In this document: positions 17,184 through 25,318 of the stretch, piece by piece | Layout of the letters: each line of letters starts with the position of its first letter | How positions within the stretch are numbered: the stretch's first letter is position 1 | From: JABLTI01 sp035528035 | GTDB taxonomy: Archaea; Asgardarchaeota; Heimdallarchaeia; JABLTI01 | Direction: 5' to 3' | Assembly (NCBI GenBank): GCA_035528035.1 | Contig: DATKZI010000043.1 | Location: 62,001-126,000, forward strand | Length of the DNA: 64,000 nucleotides | Position numbers and translations under genes: made by a program | Notes under the pieces: model-generated | The model's input: only the letters and a program-made list of their open reading frames with translations | The model's database searches: none | Told to the model about the DNA's origin: nothing

Positions 17184-19059
17184 TTACCTTCACCTTATCG
17201 ATTTTTCTTATTGCTTTTGCTGGGCAATTTGCAGAACAAACATCACATTTGATGCATATTTCCGGATTGATTATATGTATCTCTTTCTTTTCTCCAGTAA
17301 TAGCTCCTACCGGGCATCGTCGTTTACAAATTTGACACCCAATACAAGTTTCTGGATCAACTTGATAGAAGAACAGGTCTTTACACACTTTTGCAAGACA
17401 TATTTTATCTAATACATGAGCACGATATTCATCTCTAAAATAAGTTAAAGTAGTAATAACTGGATTTGGAGCTGTTTTTCCTAGACCACATAAAGAACCC
17501 TGGGATATTGTATGGGCAAGTTCTTCTAGCAATTCAAAATCATCGATTGTTCCTTTGCCTTTTGTTATTTTAACTAATAAATCAAGTAATTGTTTGTTGC
17601 CAATCCTGCAAGGAACACATTTGCCACAAGATTCAGCTTCAATGAATTTAAGGAAGTATTTAGCTAAATCGACAACGCAAGTTTCATCATCAATAACAAC
17701 AATTCCACCTGAACCCATTATAGCTCCTAATTTTGTTAATTCTTCATAATCTAATGGTTCATCAATAAATGCTGATGGAATTGTTCCTCCTGATGGCCCT
17801 CCTACTTGAATAGCTTTGAACCTTTTATCTTCCTTTATTCCCCCGCCTATATTGAAAATTACTTCACGCAAACTTGTTCCTAGCGGAACTTCAATCAATC
17901 CTGTTCTTTTGACTTTTCCAACAAGAGAAAATGTTTTGGTACCTTTTGATTGTTTTGTACCGAATTTCGCATACCAAGCATTTCCATTTCTAAGAATAGC
18001 AGGAATAGTCCCGAGAGTTTCTACATTATTAATCACTGTAGGTTTCCCCCAAACACCCTCCTGTGATGGAAAAGGAGGTTTTTGTCTAGGCATCCCTCTA
18101 TCACCCATTATAGAAGCCATCAATGCAGTTTCTTCACCACAAACAAAAGCTCCTGCTCCTTTCTTGATGATAATATCAAAGGAAAAGCCACTACCAAGAA
18201 TGTTATTTCCAAGCAATCCCCTCTTTCTCATGTCTGAAATTGCTTTTTCAAATCTCTTTATTGCCAACGGATATTCTGCCCGACAATAGATATAACCAGT
18301 ATTTGCACCAATTGCATAACCTGCAATTACCATCCCTTCTAAAACTGCATGAGGATCACCCTCTATGAGTGATCTGTTCATAAATGCTCCTGGATCACCT
18401 TCATCAGCATTACAGATAACATATTTTTCAGGTTCCTTTTCACTTCGAGTAAACTTCCATTTTAAGCCAGTTGGAAATCCTGCACCACCTCTCCCTCTTA
18501 ACCCTGATAATGAAACCTCTTCTATTACTTCCTCAGGTTTTTTCGAGAAAGCTTTCTTTAATCCTTGATAACCATCCATAGCTAAATAATGATCTATGTT
18601 CATTGGATCGATAATTCCACAATTTTTCAAAACTATTCTTTTTTGTGATTTTATCATAGGATGATCCCAAAAAGATGGTATACCTTCTATTGAACCTTCC
18701 CCAATTGTTCCTATCGCTTTATCCGGTTGAGAATCATTATTAACAAAATAATTCTCAACAATTTCTTGAACTTGTATTGGTTGGATATTAGCATAAAGAA
18801 TAATAGGTTGCCCTTTTTTCTGTATCCCTATAATTGGCTCTAAATAACAGGGACCTATACAACCAACCTCTATAATATCCAAGGGAATTTTTTGTGAAAG
18901 CTCTTTCAGTTTTTCAATAACAGGTATAATTCCTGCCGCTCGACCACAAGATGCTGCTCCTGCAAAAATAATTGGTTTCTTTTGATTTTTTAGTGAATTC
19001 CAAGAATCCTTTGCTTTAGTAACCATTACGTCAAATTCACTCAGTATCATCACCATCAT
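17167..19059 (-). CDS. NuoF/HydB-like NADH-binding flavoprotein subunit
   Basis: A HydB-type subunit of about 630 residues. It has an N-terminal thioredoxin-like [2Fe-2S] domain (ASCGRAAG, then GCIGPCYLEP), the FMN/NADH core (GRGGAGFPTGLKWKF, CNADEGDPGAFMNRS, VCGEETALMASI), the [4Fe-4S] site SCGKCVPCRIGNKQLLDLL, and a C-terminal double ferredoxin (CIGCQICKRRCPVGAI, CIKCDVCSANCPAKAI). This order is typical of bifurcating hydrogenase or formate dehydrogenase flavin subunits rather than complex I NuoF. Start: ATG 19059 is the most likely; GTG 19089 and ATG 19056 or 19050 are alternatives. All overlap the nuoE-like gene. Confidence 0.9.
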   Translation of the reverse strand: MMVMILSEFDVMVTKAKDSWNSLKNQKKPIIFAGAASCGRAAGIIPVIEKLKELSQKIPLDIIEVGCIGPCYLEPIIGIQKKGQPIILYANIQPIQVQEIVENYFVNNDSQPDKAIGTIGEGSIEGIPSFWDHPMIKSQKRIVLKNCGIIDPMNIDHYLAMDGYQGLKKAFSKKPEEVIEEVSLSGLRGRGGAGFPTGLKWKFTRSEKEPEKYVICNADEGDPGAFMNRSLIEGDPHAVLEGMVIAGYAIGANTGYIYCRAEYPLAIKRFEKAISDMRKRGLLGNNILGSGFSFDIIIKKGAGAFVCGEETALMASIMGDRGMPRQKPPFPSQEGVWGKPTVINNVETLGTIPAILRNGNAWYAKFGTKQSKGTKTFSLVGKVKRTGLIEVPLGTSLREVIFNIGGGIKEDKRFKAIQVGGPSGGTIPSAFIDEPLDYEELTKLGAIMGSGGIVVIDDETCVVDLAKYFLKFIEAESCGKCVPCRIGNKQLLDLLVKITKGKGTIDDFELLEELAHTISQGSLCGLGKTAPNPVITTLTYFRDEYRAHVLDKICLAKVCKDLFFYQVDPETCIGCQICKRRCPVGAITGEKKEIHIINPEICIKCDVCSANCPAKAIRKIDKVKVIELSH

Positions 19060-19588
19060 TTGCTTTTTTATTTCTCCTTGAAGAACCACGATAAGCTCTC
19101 AGGATTTTATTTACCTTAGCAGCAGTCATATTACCAAAAACTTCTTCGTTAATCACCATCACAGGTGCTAATGCACAACAACCAAGACAATAAACACTTT
19201 CTAAACTGAATAAACCATCCTTAGTGGTTTCACCAGGGTTAATTGATAATTCCCTACAGAGCTTGTCTAAAAGCGATTGAGACCCTAAAACATGACATGC
19301 TGTCCCCATGCAGACTCTAATGATATGCTTCCCTGGTTCAATGAATTTAAATTGCGAATAGAATGAAGCAACACCATAGATTCTATGTTCTGAAATAGCT
19401 AATTTTTCTGCGGCATAAGTTATCACTAATTCAGGTAAATAATGGAATTCTTCTTGCAAATCTTGTAAAATCTGAATTAAATTCCTTGCGTCATTATTTG
19501 ATTTTTCCAAAATTTTTTCAATTGCTTTCATAACTAAATCAGAAAGATGAAAAGTTGGTTTTAATTCACTTTGATTATTTACAGTCAT
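19037..19588 (-). CDS. NuoE/HydC-like [2Fe-2S] subunit
   Basis: A 183-residue thioredoxin-fold subunit, first gene of the five-gene redox operon. The [2Fe-2S] ligands are CMGTAC and, about 37 residues later, CLGCC (C-x4-C and C-x3-C, as in the 24-kDa subunit of complex I). An N-terminal helical bundle (LVMKAIEKILEKSNNDA, LPELVITYAAEKL) and the YGVASFYSQF segment complete the family signature. It partners the NuoF-like subunit to form the NADH-oxidising half of the complex. Confidence 0.92.
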   Translation of the reverse strand: MTVNNQSELKPTFHLSDLVMKAIEKILEKSNNDARNLIQILQDLQEEFHYLPELVITYAAEKLAISEHRIYGVASFYSQFKFIEPGKHIIRVCMGTACHVLGSQSLLDKLCRELSINPGETTKDGLFSLESVYCLGCCALAPVMVINEEVFGNMTAAKVNKILRAYRGSSRRNKKANDGDDTE

Positions 19589-19675
19589 TCTTTATGACCT
19601 CATGCTTTTAATTATAGCTTTCAATATCCTCCTATGTTTTTCTACAGTAAATTTGAATTGAATTAGATGAAAGAA

Positions 19676-20521
19676 TCACCATTCATCACTATCTTCTAAA
19701 ACAACATTCTGTAAATCTTCGGTACTAAGATTATGCCAATGACATCCTTTCTTAGAACAGAAATAGAAATCAATCAATTGCCATATCGCTGCTACCAAAA
19801 CATCCACTGCAGGCGCACCACATTGTCCACAGACAGTATTTGTAGCGATCAAACTTTTCTCGCAAAAAGGGCAAATAATATCCTTTGCAACAGCACCATC
19901 AGGTATGAATACAGTTGATTCATTTGTAAAAACATTCAGATAAGGATTCAGCATAAGAAATCCTAGTTCACTACTTTGATTAATAACCTTGAATATAACT
20001 GAATTTTGTTCAACTAAGCTTCTTTCACAATAAGGACAATAAATTCTGAGAAAAGTACCACTTTTAACGATCTTCTGACTTTTTTCTTGTTCACTTTTTG
20101 TTTGGGAAATTGTTACTAGATCAGTATTCATATTTCTTTGGAAATAATCATAAACATGGGATAAATCAACGAATTCAATGTTATGATTTTTGCAACCAGC
20201 ACGAGAGCAGAATCTTAGTTTTCCTCCTTCTCTAATTTTAAGAGGAATCATTTCTGATGCACATTCATCACATTTTATACCTGAATGTAATTGCTCATGG
20301 CACTTCGGACAAAAGAACTTATACTCTTGACCATTTTTTATCATAATATTACTGGAATAATTATAACTTCCATAGAAGGAACTTAGAAAAATCGTTCCCT
20401 CGTCACCATTTGAAGAAAGAAATAATCTAATACTTGGTATATTATCCACTAGATTATCGGAGCTCATAATAGATTTACCACAAAGTGGACAATCGACCTT
20501 TAAAGAGATATAGCTATACAT
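19676..20521 (-). CDS. Tandem zinc-module protein 1, linked to Nfn genes
   Basis: A protein of about 281 residues built of two copies of one module of about 120 residues. Each copy reads CPxC - about 60 residues - CPxC - CxxC - CSxxGCxxH. Copy 1 has CPLC, CPKC, CDEC and CSRAGCKNH; copy 2 has CPYC, CPFC, CGQC and CSKKGCHWH. Eight ligands per module suggest two zinc ions each. The protein ends in LEDSDEW, almost as its paralogue at 23355-24227 does (LEDSNEW). A single module is fused to the NfnB-like protein at 20667-22520. ATG 20521 matches the paralogue start better than the upstream in-frame codon at 20557. I do not recognise the family; a docking or assembly role for the Nfn-type complex is inferred only from position and the fusion. 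Confidence 0.72.
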   Translation of the reverse strand: MYSYISLKVDCPLCGKSIMSSDNLVDNIPSIRLFLSSNGDEGTIFLSSFYGSYNYSSNIMIKNGQEYKFFCPKCHEQLHSGIKCDECASEMIPLKIREGGKLRFCSRAGCKNHNIEFVDLSHVYDYFQRNMNTDLVTISQTKSEQEKSQKIVKSGTFLRIYCPYCERSLVEQNSVIFKVINQSSELGFLMLNPYLNVFTNESTVFIPDGAVAKDIICPFCEKSLIATNTVCGQCGAPAVDVLVAAIWQLIDFYFCSKKGCHWHNLSTEDLQNVVLEDSDEW

Positions 20522-20666
20522 CACCGTCCACCCGATATTTAAAGGTATGATTATCAATTTACTTTCTATATATTACCACATTAAACTATAAAACAATTAC
20601 TTCTAGGAATTGTTTTTTAATTGAAAAAAATAAAAAATAGCAAAAGTAAACAAAGAATTCAACAAA

Positions 20667-22520
20667 TCATTTATTGTTTTCTTTTTTGGGGATAGTTTGT
20701 TTTGGTTGTACTATTTTTTCTTTCTTTTGCTGTTTTGGAGGATTTGAAAGTCGTTCATGGATTGCATTTGCAGCAATTCTTCCTTGACCCATAGCGGATA
20801 TCACTGTAGCAGCTCCAGTAACAATATCTCCACCAGCATAAACATTTGGTATTGACGTTTCCATTGTTTCTTCATTAACAGCAATACATCCCCATTGATT
20901 TCTTTCTAGTGTAGGTGTTGTATTAAATAATATGGGATTTGGTTGGTTACCTATTGCTACAATTGCCATATCACAAGGAATTGTGAAATTGGAATTCTCG
21001 ATTGGTATTGGTCGTCTTCTTCCCGAATCATCAGGTGGACCAAGCTCCATTAAAATACATTCCATTTCTTTGATCCAATTTCTATCATCTCCAATGAATT
21101 TCACAGGATTGGTCAATAGTTTGAAATTAATTCCTTCTTCTTCAGCATGACGTACTTCTTCATGCCTGGCAGGTAACTCTTTGCGTGAACGTCGGTAAAC
21201 GATAGTTACTTCTCCAGCTCCACTTCGTTTTGCACTTCTCGCACAATCCATAGCTACGTTTCCACCACCGATGACAACAACTTTTTCGCCTTTTGGTAAT
21301 GGAGTATCATATTCAGGGAATTTGTAGGCTTTCATCAGATTCATTCGTGTTAGGTATTCATTTGCTGAAAAGACACTACAAAGGTTTTCACCTGGGATAC
21401 CCATAAATCTAGGTAAACCTGCACCAACACCTAGAAAAACAGCGTCAAAGTTTTCACTAAGTTCGTCAATAGTGTATAAATAACCGACTACTGTATTTAC
21501 ATCTATTCTACAACCTAAGCTTTTCAAAAATTCGATTTCATAATTAACTATTGATTTTGGTAACCTAAATTCAGGAATACCATAGGTTAGTACCCCACCA
21601 GGTTCATGTAATGCTTCATAAAGTGTTACGCTGTAACCAAGGAGTATCAAGTCTGCTGCAACAGTTAATCCTGCAGGACCTGTACCAACCACAACAATTC
21701 TTTTGTTTATTTTGTTTGGGATTAAGTAAGGTTTTCTAAGATTCATTCTTCTTTCATAATCTGCAACAAAACGCTCAAGATGACCTATAGCTACGGGATC
21801 GTCTTTTTTACCCAAAATACACGTTGATTCACATTGAGATTCTTGAGGACAAACTCTACCACAAATAGCTGGGTAGAGATTCCTTTCTTTTACTTTGATT
21901 ACTGCTTCTTCTATTTTTTCTTCTGCAATTAACCGAACAAATTCCGGTATATTGATATTTACAGGGCATCCCTCTACACATTGGGGAATTTTACATTGTA
22001 AACATCGACCAGCTTCTAATAAGGCTAATTCCGTTGTCAATCCATAAGGAACTTCATTGAAATTATGAACTCGAAGAATTTGATCTTGTTCAGGCATTGT
22101 TTGTCTCGGAATTTTTAGTTTGATTCTCCGTTCATCTGCTTTAGTCAAGCCATGCCATTTACAACCATATTTCATACAGATGAAAAATGGAATTAATTTG
22201 TGAAAGGCGCTAATAATCACTTCACTTACTTTTGAGCCACATTCACCACATTTTGTATCTTTAGCTATCAAACTTTCTCGGCATTTAGGACAAAGAAAGT
22301 CATCTACTATCATGCCATCTTCTAATGGTATAGAACTTTCAACCTCAAAGACGTCTAAGTATGGGCTTAGTTTTAAATCAAATTCTTGTCCTTTATAAAC
22401 ACCAATGAAATCTATGTGATCGATTTCTTTTTCCTTAATATTGAAACTATTTCGGCAATATGGACAATATGTGTTTAAATAAGTTTTAAACTTTAGATAT
22501 TTAACATCATAATCAATCAT
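20667..22520 (-). CDS. NfnB-like NADPH oxidoreductase fused to an N-terminal zinc module
   Basis: A 617-residue fusion. Residues 1 to about 135 are a zinc module (CPYC, CPKC, CGEC, CMKYGCKWHGL) homologous to the second module of the neighbouring zinc proteins. Residues from about 145 to 590 are a complete NfnB/GltD-type subunit: CLQCKIPQCVEGCPV, CGRVCPQESQCESTCILG, FAD fold GTGPAGLTVAADLILLGY, NADPH fold VIGGGNVAMDCARSAKR and YAGGDIVTGAATVISAMG. A Lys-rich tail follows. The catalytic part closely resembles the copy at 13220-14752, so the pair are in-locus paralogues. The start ATG has GGGG upstream and lies 4 bases after the nfnA2 stop. Confidence 0.87.
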   Translation of the reverse strand: MIDYDVKYLKFKTYLNTYCPYCRNSFNIKEKEIDHIDFIGVYKGQEFDLKLSPYLDVFEVESSIPLEDGMIVDDFLCPKCRESLIAKDTKCGECGSKVSEVIISAFHKLIPFFICMKYGCKWHGLTKADERRIKLKIPRQTMPEQDQILRVHNFNEVPYGLTTELALLEAGRCLQCKIPQCVEGCPVNINIPEFVRLIAEEKIEEAVIKVKERNLYPAICGRVCPQESQCESTCILGKKDDPVAIGHLERFVADYERRMNLRKPYLIPNKINKRIVVVGTGPAGLTVAADLILLGYSVTLYEALHEPGGVLTYGIPEFRLPKSIVNYEIEFLKSLGCRIDVNTVVGYLYTIDELSENFDAVFLGVGAGLPRFMGIPGENLCSVFSANEYLTRMNLMKAYKFPEYDTPLPKGEKVVVIGGGNVAMDCARSAKRSGAGEVTIVYRRSRKELPARHEEVRHAEEEGINFKLLTNPVKFIGDDRNWIKEMECILMELGPPDDSGRRRPIPIENSNFTIPCDMAIVAIGNQPNPILFNTTPTLERNQWGCIAVNEETMETSIPNVYAGGDIVTGAATVISAMGQGRIAANAIHERLSNPPKQQKKEKIVQPKQTIPKKENNK

Positions 22521-22524
22521 TTGT

Positions 22525-23352
22525 TTAACCCCTTATTGCAAATAGTAACGAATCTTTTTCTTCTTTAAGATACATTGAATTTCTTTTAGATAATTCATCA
22601 AAATCAACTTCATGACCATTAAAGTCAGGTCCATCTACACAACAGAATTTAGTTTCATTGTTAACTTTCACACGACATCCACCGCACATACCTGTTCCAT
22701 CGATCATTACTGGATTTAGACTGACCATTGTTTTTACATTGAATTTCTTTGTTAGTCTACAAACAAATTTCATCATAGGAATAGGACCTATAGCATAGAC
22801 TTCTTTTATGTCATATCTTTCTTCTAAATATCGTTCAAGAGGCTCTGTGACAAACCCTAATTGCCCATAGCTTCCATCATCAGTTGTTATTACTAATTCG
22901 TCACAGATCAATCGCATTTCATCTTCCATTATAAGCAATTCTTTTTCTCTCGCACCAATAATTCCTATAACATAATTTCCAGCTTCTTTGAACGCTTTGG
23001 TTATATGATGAAGTATAGCTATACCTGTTCCACCACCAACCATTATTACTGTTCCAAGTTTCTCTATTTTTGCTGCTTTGCCTAATGGACCTACTAAATC
23101 TTTTATTGCATCGCCTTCTTTCAGTGTTCTCATGATTGCTGTTGTTTTCCCTACAACTTGAAAGATTAAAGTAATATATCCTTCAAAACTATTCTTATCT
23201 GCAATTGTTAGAGGTATTCTTTCACCAGTTTCAGTTAATCTTACAATAACAAATTGACCTGGTTGTGCTTTTTTAGCTATTTCTGGAGCTCGAACATCAA
23301 ATCGCACCATTGATCCTTTAGCCATTTCTTGTTTTCTAATTATTTCATACAT
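22525..23352 (-). CDS. NfnA-like ferredoxin-NAD(P) reductase subunit, second copy
   Basis: A protein of about 275 residues of the NfnA/SudB family, paralogous to 14745-15605. It has the FAD-domain segment QPGQFVIVRLTETGERIPL, the nucleotide-binding loop VIMVGGGTGIAILHHITKAF, and the C-terminal [2Fe-2S] ligands DGTGMCGGCRV and CCVDGPDFNGHEVDFDEL. It forms a coupled run with the zinc-module gene upstream and the zinc-NfnB fusion downstream. ATG 23352, just after the upstream stop, is preferred over GTG 23361. Together with 20667-22520 it would make a complete second NfnAB heterodimer. Confidence 0.88.
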   Translation of the reverse strand: MYEIIRKQEMAKGSMVRFDVRAPEIAKKAQPGQFVIVRLTETGERIPLTIADKNSFEGYITLIFQVVGKTTAIMRTLKEGDAIKDLVGPLGKAAKIEKLGTVIMVGGGTGIAILHHITKAFKEAGNYVIGIIGAREKELLIMEDEMRLICDELVITTDDGSYGQLGFVTEPLERYLEERYDIKEVYAIGPIPMMKFVCRLTKKFNVKTMVSLNPVMIDGTGMCGGCRVKVNNETKFCCVDGPDFNGHEVDFDELSKRNSMYLKEEKDSLLFAIRG

Positions 23353-23354
23353 TT

Positions 23355-24227
23355 TTACCACTCATTACTATCCTCTAAGGCAATATCATCAATATCTTCC
23401 TTACTCAACCCATGCCATCGACAGCCTTTCTTTGAACAGAAAAAGAAATCAATGATCTTTGATAAAGCTGCAACAGAGATTTCTACGATTTTGGATCCAC
23501 AAAGCTCACATTTTCCATCATCAAGCAGCAGACTTGTATTACAATGTGGACATTGGATATCCTTTACAGCTTCACCTTCTGGGATATAGAAAGTGGATTC
23601 ATTAGTAAAAACATTCAATATAGGACTTAATTTAAGAAAGCCTTTTTCGCCACTATTTTTAGTTACTTTTAATATGATGGCATCAATTTCAAACAAGCTT
23701 TCCTCACAATGGGGACAATATGTTCTTAGAAATGTTCCTGATTTGATGATTTCTAAATCAGGTTTTTGAAGTTCTTCTTCTATTTCTACTACAGATTCAC
23801 CTATAGACTCATTTTTAGTTATATCGCCATACGAAAAATTCTTACTGAAATATTCTAGAGCATGATGCAAGTCATCAAATTCTACACTGTGTTTTTTACA
23901 ACCGGCACGTGAACAAATTCGAACTGTTCCGCCTGTTTCTATTTTTAAGGGTATCATTGTTGCAGAACATAAATCACACTTAAAATCAGAAATAATAGTT
24001 TTTTTACAAAGAGGACAAGAAAAAGCAACTTCCGTCCCAGGGGGGATTTTTAGATTTGTAGTATAGTTATAACTTCCATAGATAGAACTTAGGTGGATAA
24101 CGCCTTTCTCTCCATCATAGGAGATATTTAATTTTACACCAGGCATATTATCGACTAATGTTTTCACATCCATTAGCGATTTATCACAATGAGGGCAATT
24201 CACCCTTAAAGCTAAAGTATCGTACAT
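23355..24227 (-). CDS. Tandem zinc-module protein 2, linked to Nfn genes
   Basis: A protein of about 290 residues with the same two-module plan as 19676-20521: CPHC, CPLC, CDLC, CSRAGCKKH, then CPHC, CPHC, CELC, CSKKGCRWHGL, ending LEDSNEW. The two proteins align along their whole length, differing mainly in the acidic linker between modules. ATG 24227 (MYDTLALRVNCPHC) matches the paralogue; an in-frame start 4 codons upstream is possible. It is the first gene of the second Nfn group, with its stop next to the nfnA2 start. The function is not known; tight coupling and fusion to NfnB point to a structural or regulatory subunit. Confidence 0.72.
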   Translation of the reverse strand: MYDTLALRVNCPHCDKSLMDVKTLVDNMPGVKLNISYDGEKGVIHLSSIYGSYNYTTNLKIPPGTEVAFSCPLCKKTIISDFKCDLCSATMIPLKIETGGTVRICSRAGCKKHSVEFDDLHHALEYFSKNFSYGDITKNESIGESVVEIEEELQKPDLEIIKSGTFLRTYCPHCEESLFEIDAIILKVTKNSGEKGFLKLSPILNVFTNESTFYIPEGEAVKDIQCPHCNTSLLLDDGKCELCGSKIVEISVAALSKIIDFFFCSKKGCRWHGLSKEDIDDIALEDSNEW

Positions 24228-24382
24228 TTTTATATTCAACCTACTTTTAATTCCTATAAAATAAACTTAGATTTAAGGTAGTGATATTTATCTTATGAGT
24301 GTACAATAATAATATAAAAATCATCTGTAATGGATTATAAAAATAAGCAAATGATTGAAATTACGCTGAATCTATTAGACAC

Positions 24383-25156
24383 TCATTTATTGTTAATCGA
24401 AAAAGCACCCAGAAGTATCTTTTCAAGGATATTTTTTTTATTTTGGAAGAGTGAAACCACTTCTTCAATGGTTATTTTATTTTGTAGCCCTGCTGCAAAA
24501 TTGGTCACAAGACAAATTGTTGCATAACAAATATCTAATTCTTTAGCTAAGATACATTCAGAAACAGAGGTCATCCCCACTATCGTTCCACCTATTCTTT
24601 TGAAAGCTTGAATTTCAGCAGGAGTTTCAAATCTTGGTCCTTCCGTACAAACATAAACTCCTTTGGAATGAACTTTATTCCTAGTCGTTTTAATTGACTC
24701 TAAAATTAGCTTTCTAAGTGTTTGACAGTACGGTTCTGTAACATCTATATGAACCACTCCTTGTTTTCTAGATCCATCATGCAATTTAATGGAAAAATTC
24801 CCATCAAAAAAAGTCTTTGGGCGCGCAATTGTGAAATCAATAAATTGATCGGGGATAACGAAATCACCCGGTTTTATATTCCTGCACATTGAACCAACAG
24901 CACTTGTTGAGATTATTTTCTTTACTCCTAACGCATATAAAGCATAGATATTTGCTCGATAATTGATCAAATGAGGAGGAATTATATGGTCAGTGCCATG
25001 TCTTGGAATAAAAGCGATTTTGATCCCATTAACATCATAAATGTTTATATCAACCTCCCCAAACGGAGTATCAACTTTTTGTTCTTTGGATTTTCCTGTT
25101 AGCTCATAAAAACCTGAACCACCAATAATACCATATTCTACATTCATTTCAAACAT
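24383..25156 (-). CDS. mtnP: 5'-methylthioadenosine phosphorylase
   Basis: A purine nucleoside phosphorylase family-2 enzyme of about 257 residues that splits methylthioadenosine into adenine and methylthioribose-1-phosphate. Family marks in order: YGIIGGSGFYELTG at the N-terminus, FIPRHGTDHIIPPHLINYRA (phosphate and substrate loop), STSAVGSM, TEGPRFETPAEIQAF, and GMTSVSECILAKELDICYA (nucleoside site). Family-2 members also include inosine and guanosine phosphorylases, so the exact base preference needs a residue-level comparison. It is 143 bases from the zinc-module gene downstream and probably a separate unit. Confidence 0.9.
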   Translation of the reverse strand: MFEMNVEYGIIGGSGFYELTGKSKEQKVDTPFGEVDINIYDVNGIKIAFIPRHGTDHIIPPHLINYRANIYALYALGVKKIISTSAVGSMCRNIKPGDFVIPDQFIDFTIARPKTFFDGNFSIKLHDGSRKQGVVHIDVTEPYCQTLRKLILESIKTTRNKVHSKGVYVCTEGPRFETPAEIQAFKRIGGTIVGMTSVSECILAKELDICYATICLVTNFAAGLQNKITIEEVVSLFQNKKNILEKILLGAFSINNK

Positions 25157-25318
25157 CAAGTACCATTATTTTCCTTATTTTTGGTTTTTTCGTATTAAAT
25201 AAAAAAGCAAAAAAAATATTATTTGATTTATGTTATTATAAGAAAACAAAAAAGAGAAGAAAGAAGTTATAAGAAATATTTTTCAAATTAAATAGAGATG
25301 TCATATAGGGATTAAATT

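Noticed and set aside
13220..19588. Respiratory complex I or an [FeFe] hydrogenase operon
   Set aside because: There are no membrane Nuo subunits and no NuoB/D. The NuoG-like protein has no H-cluster motif; the NuoF-like subunit is of the soluble HydB type.
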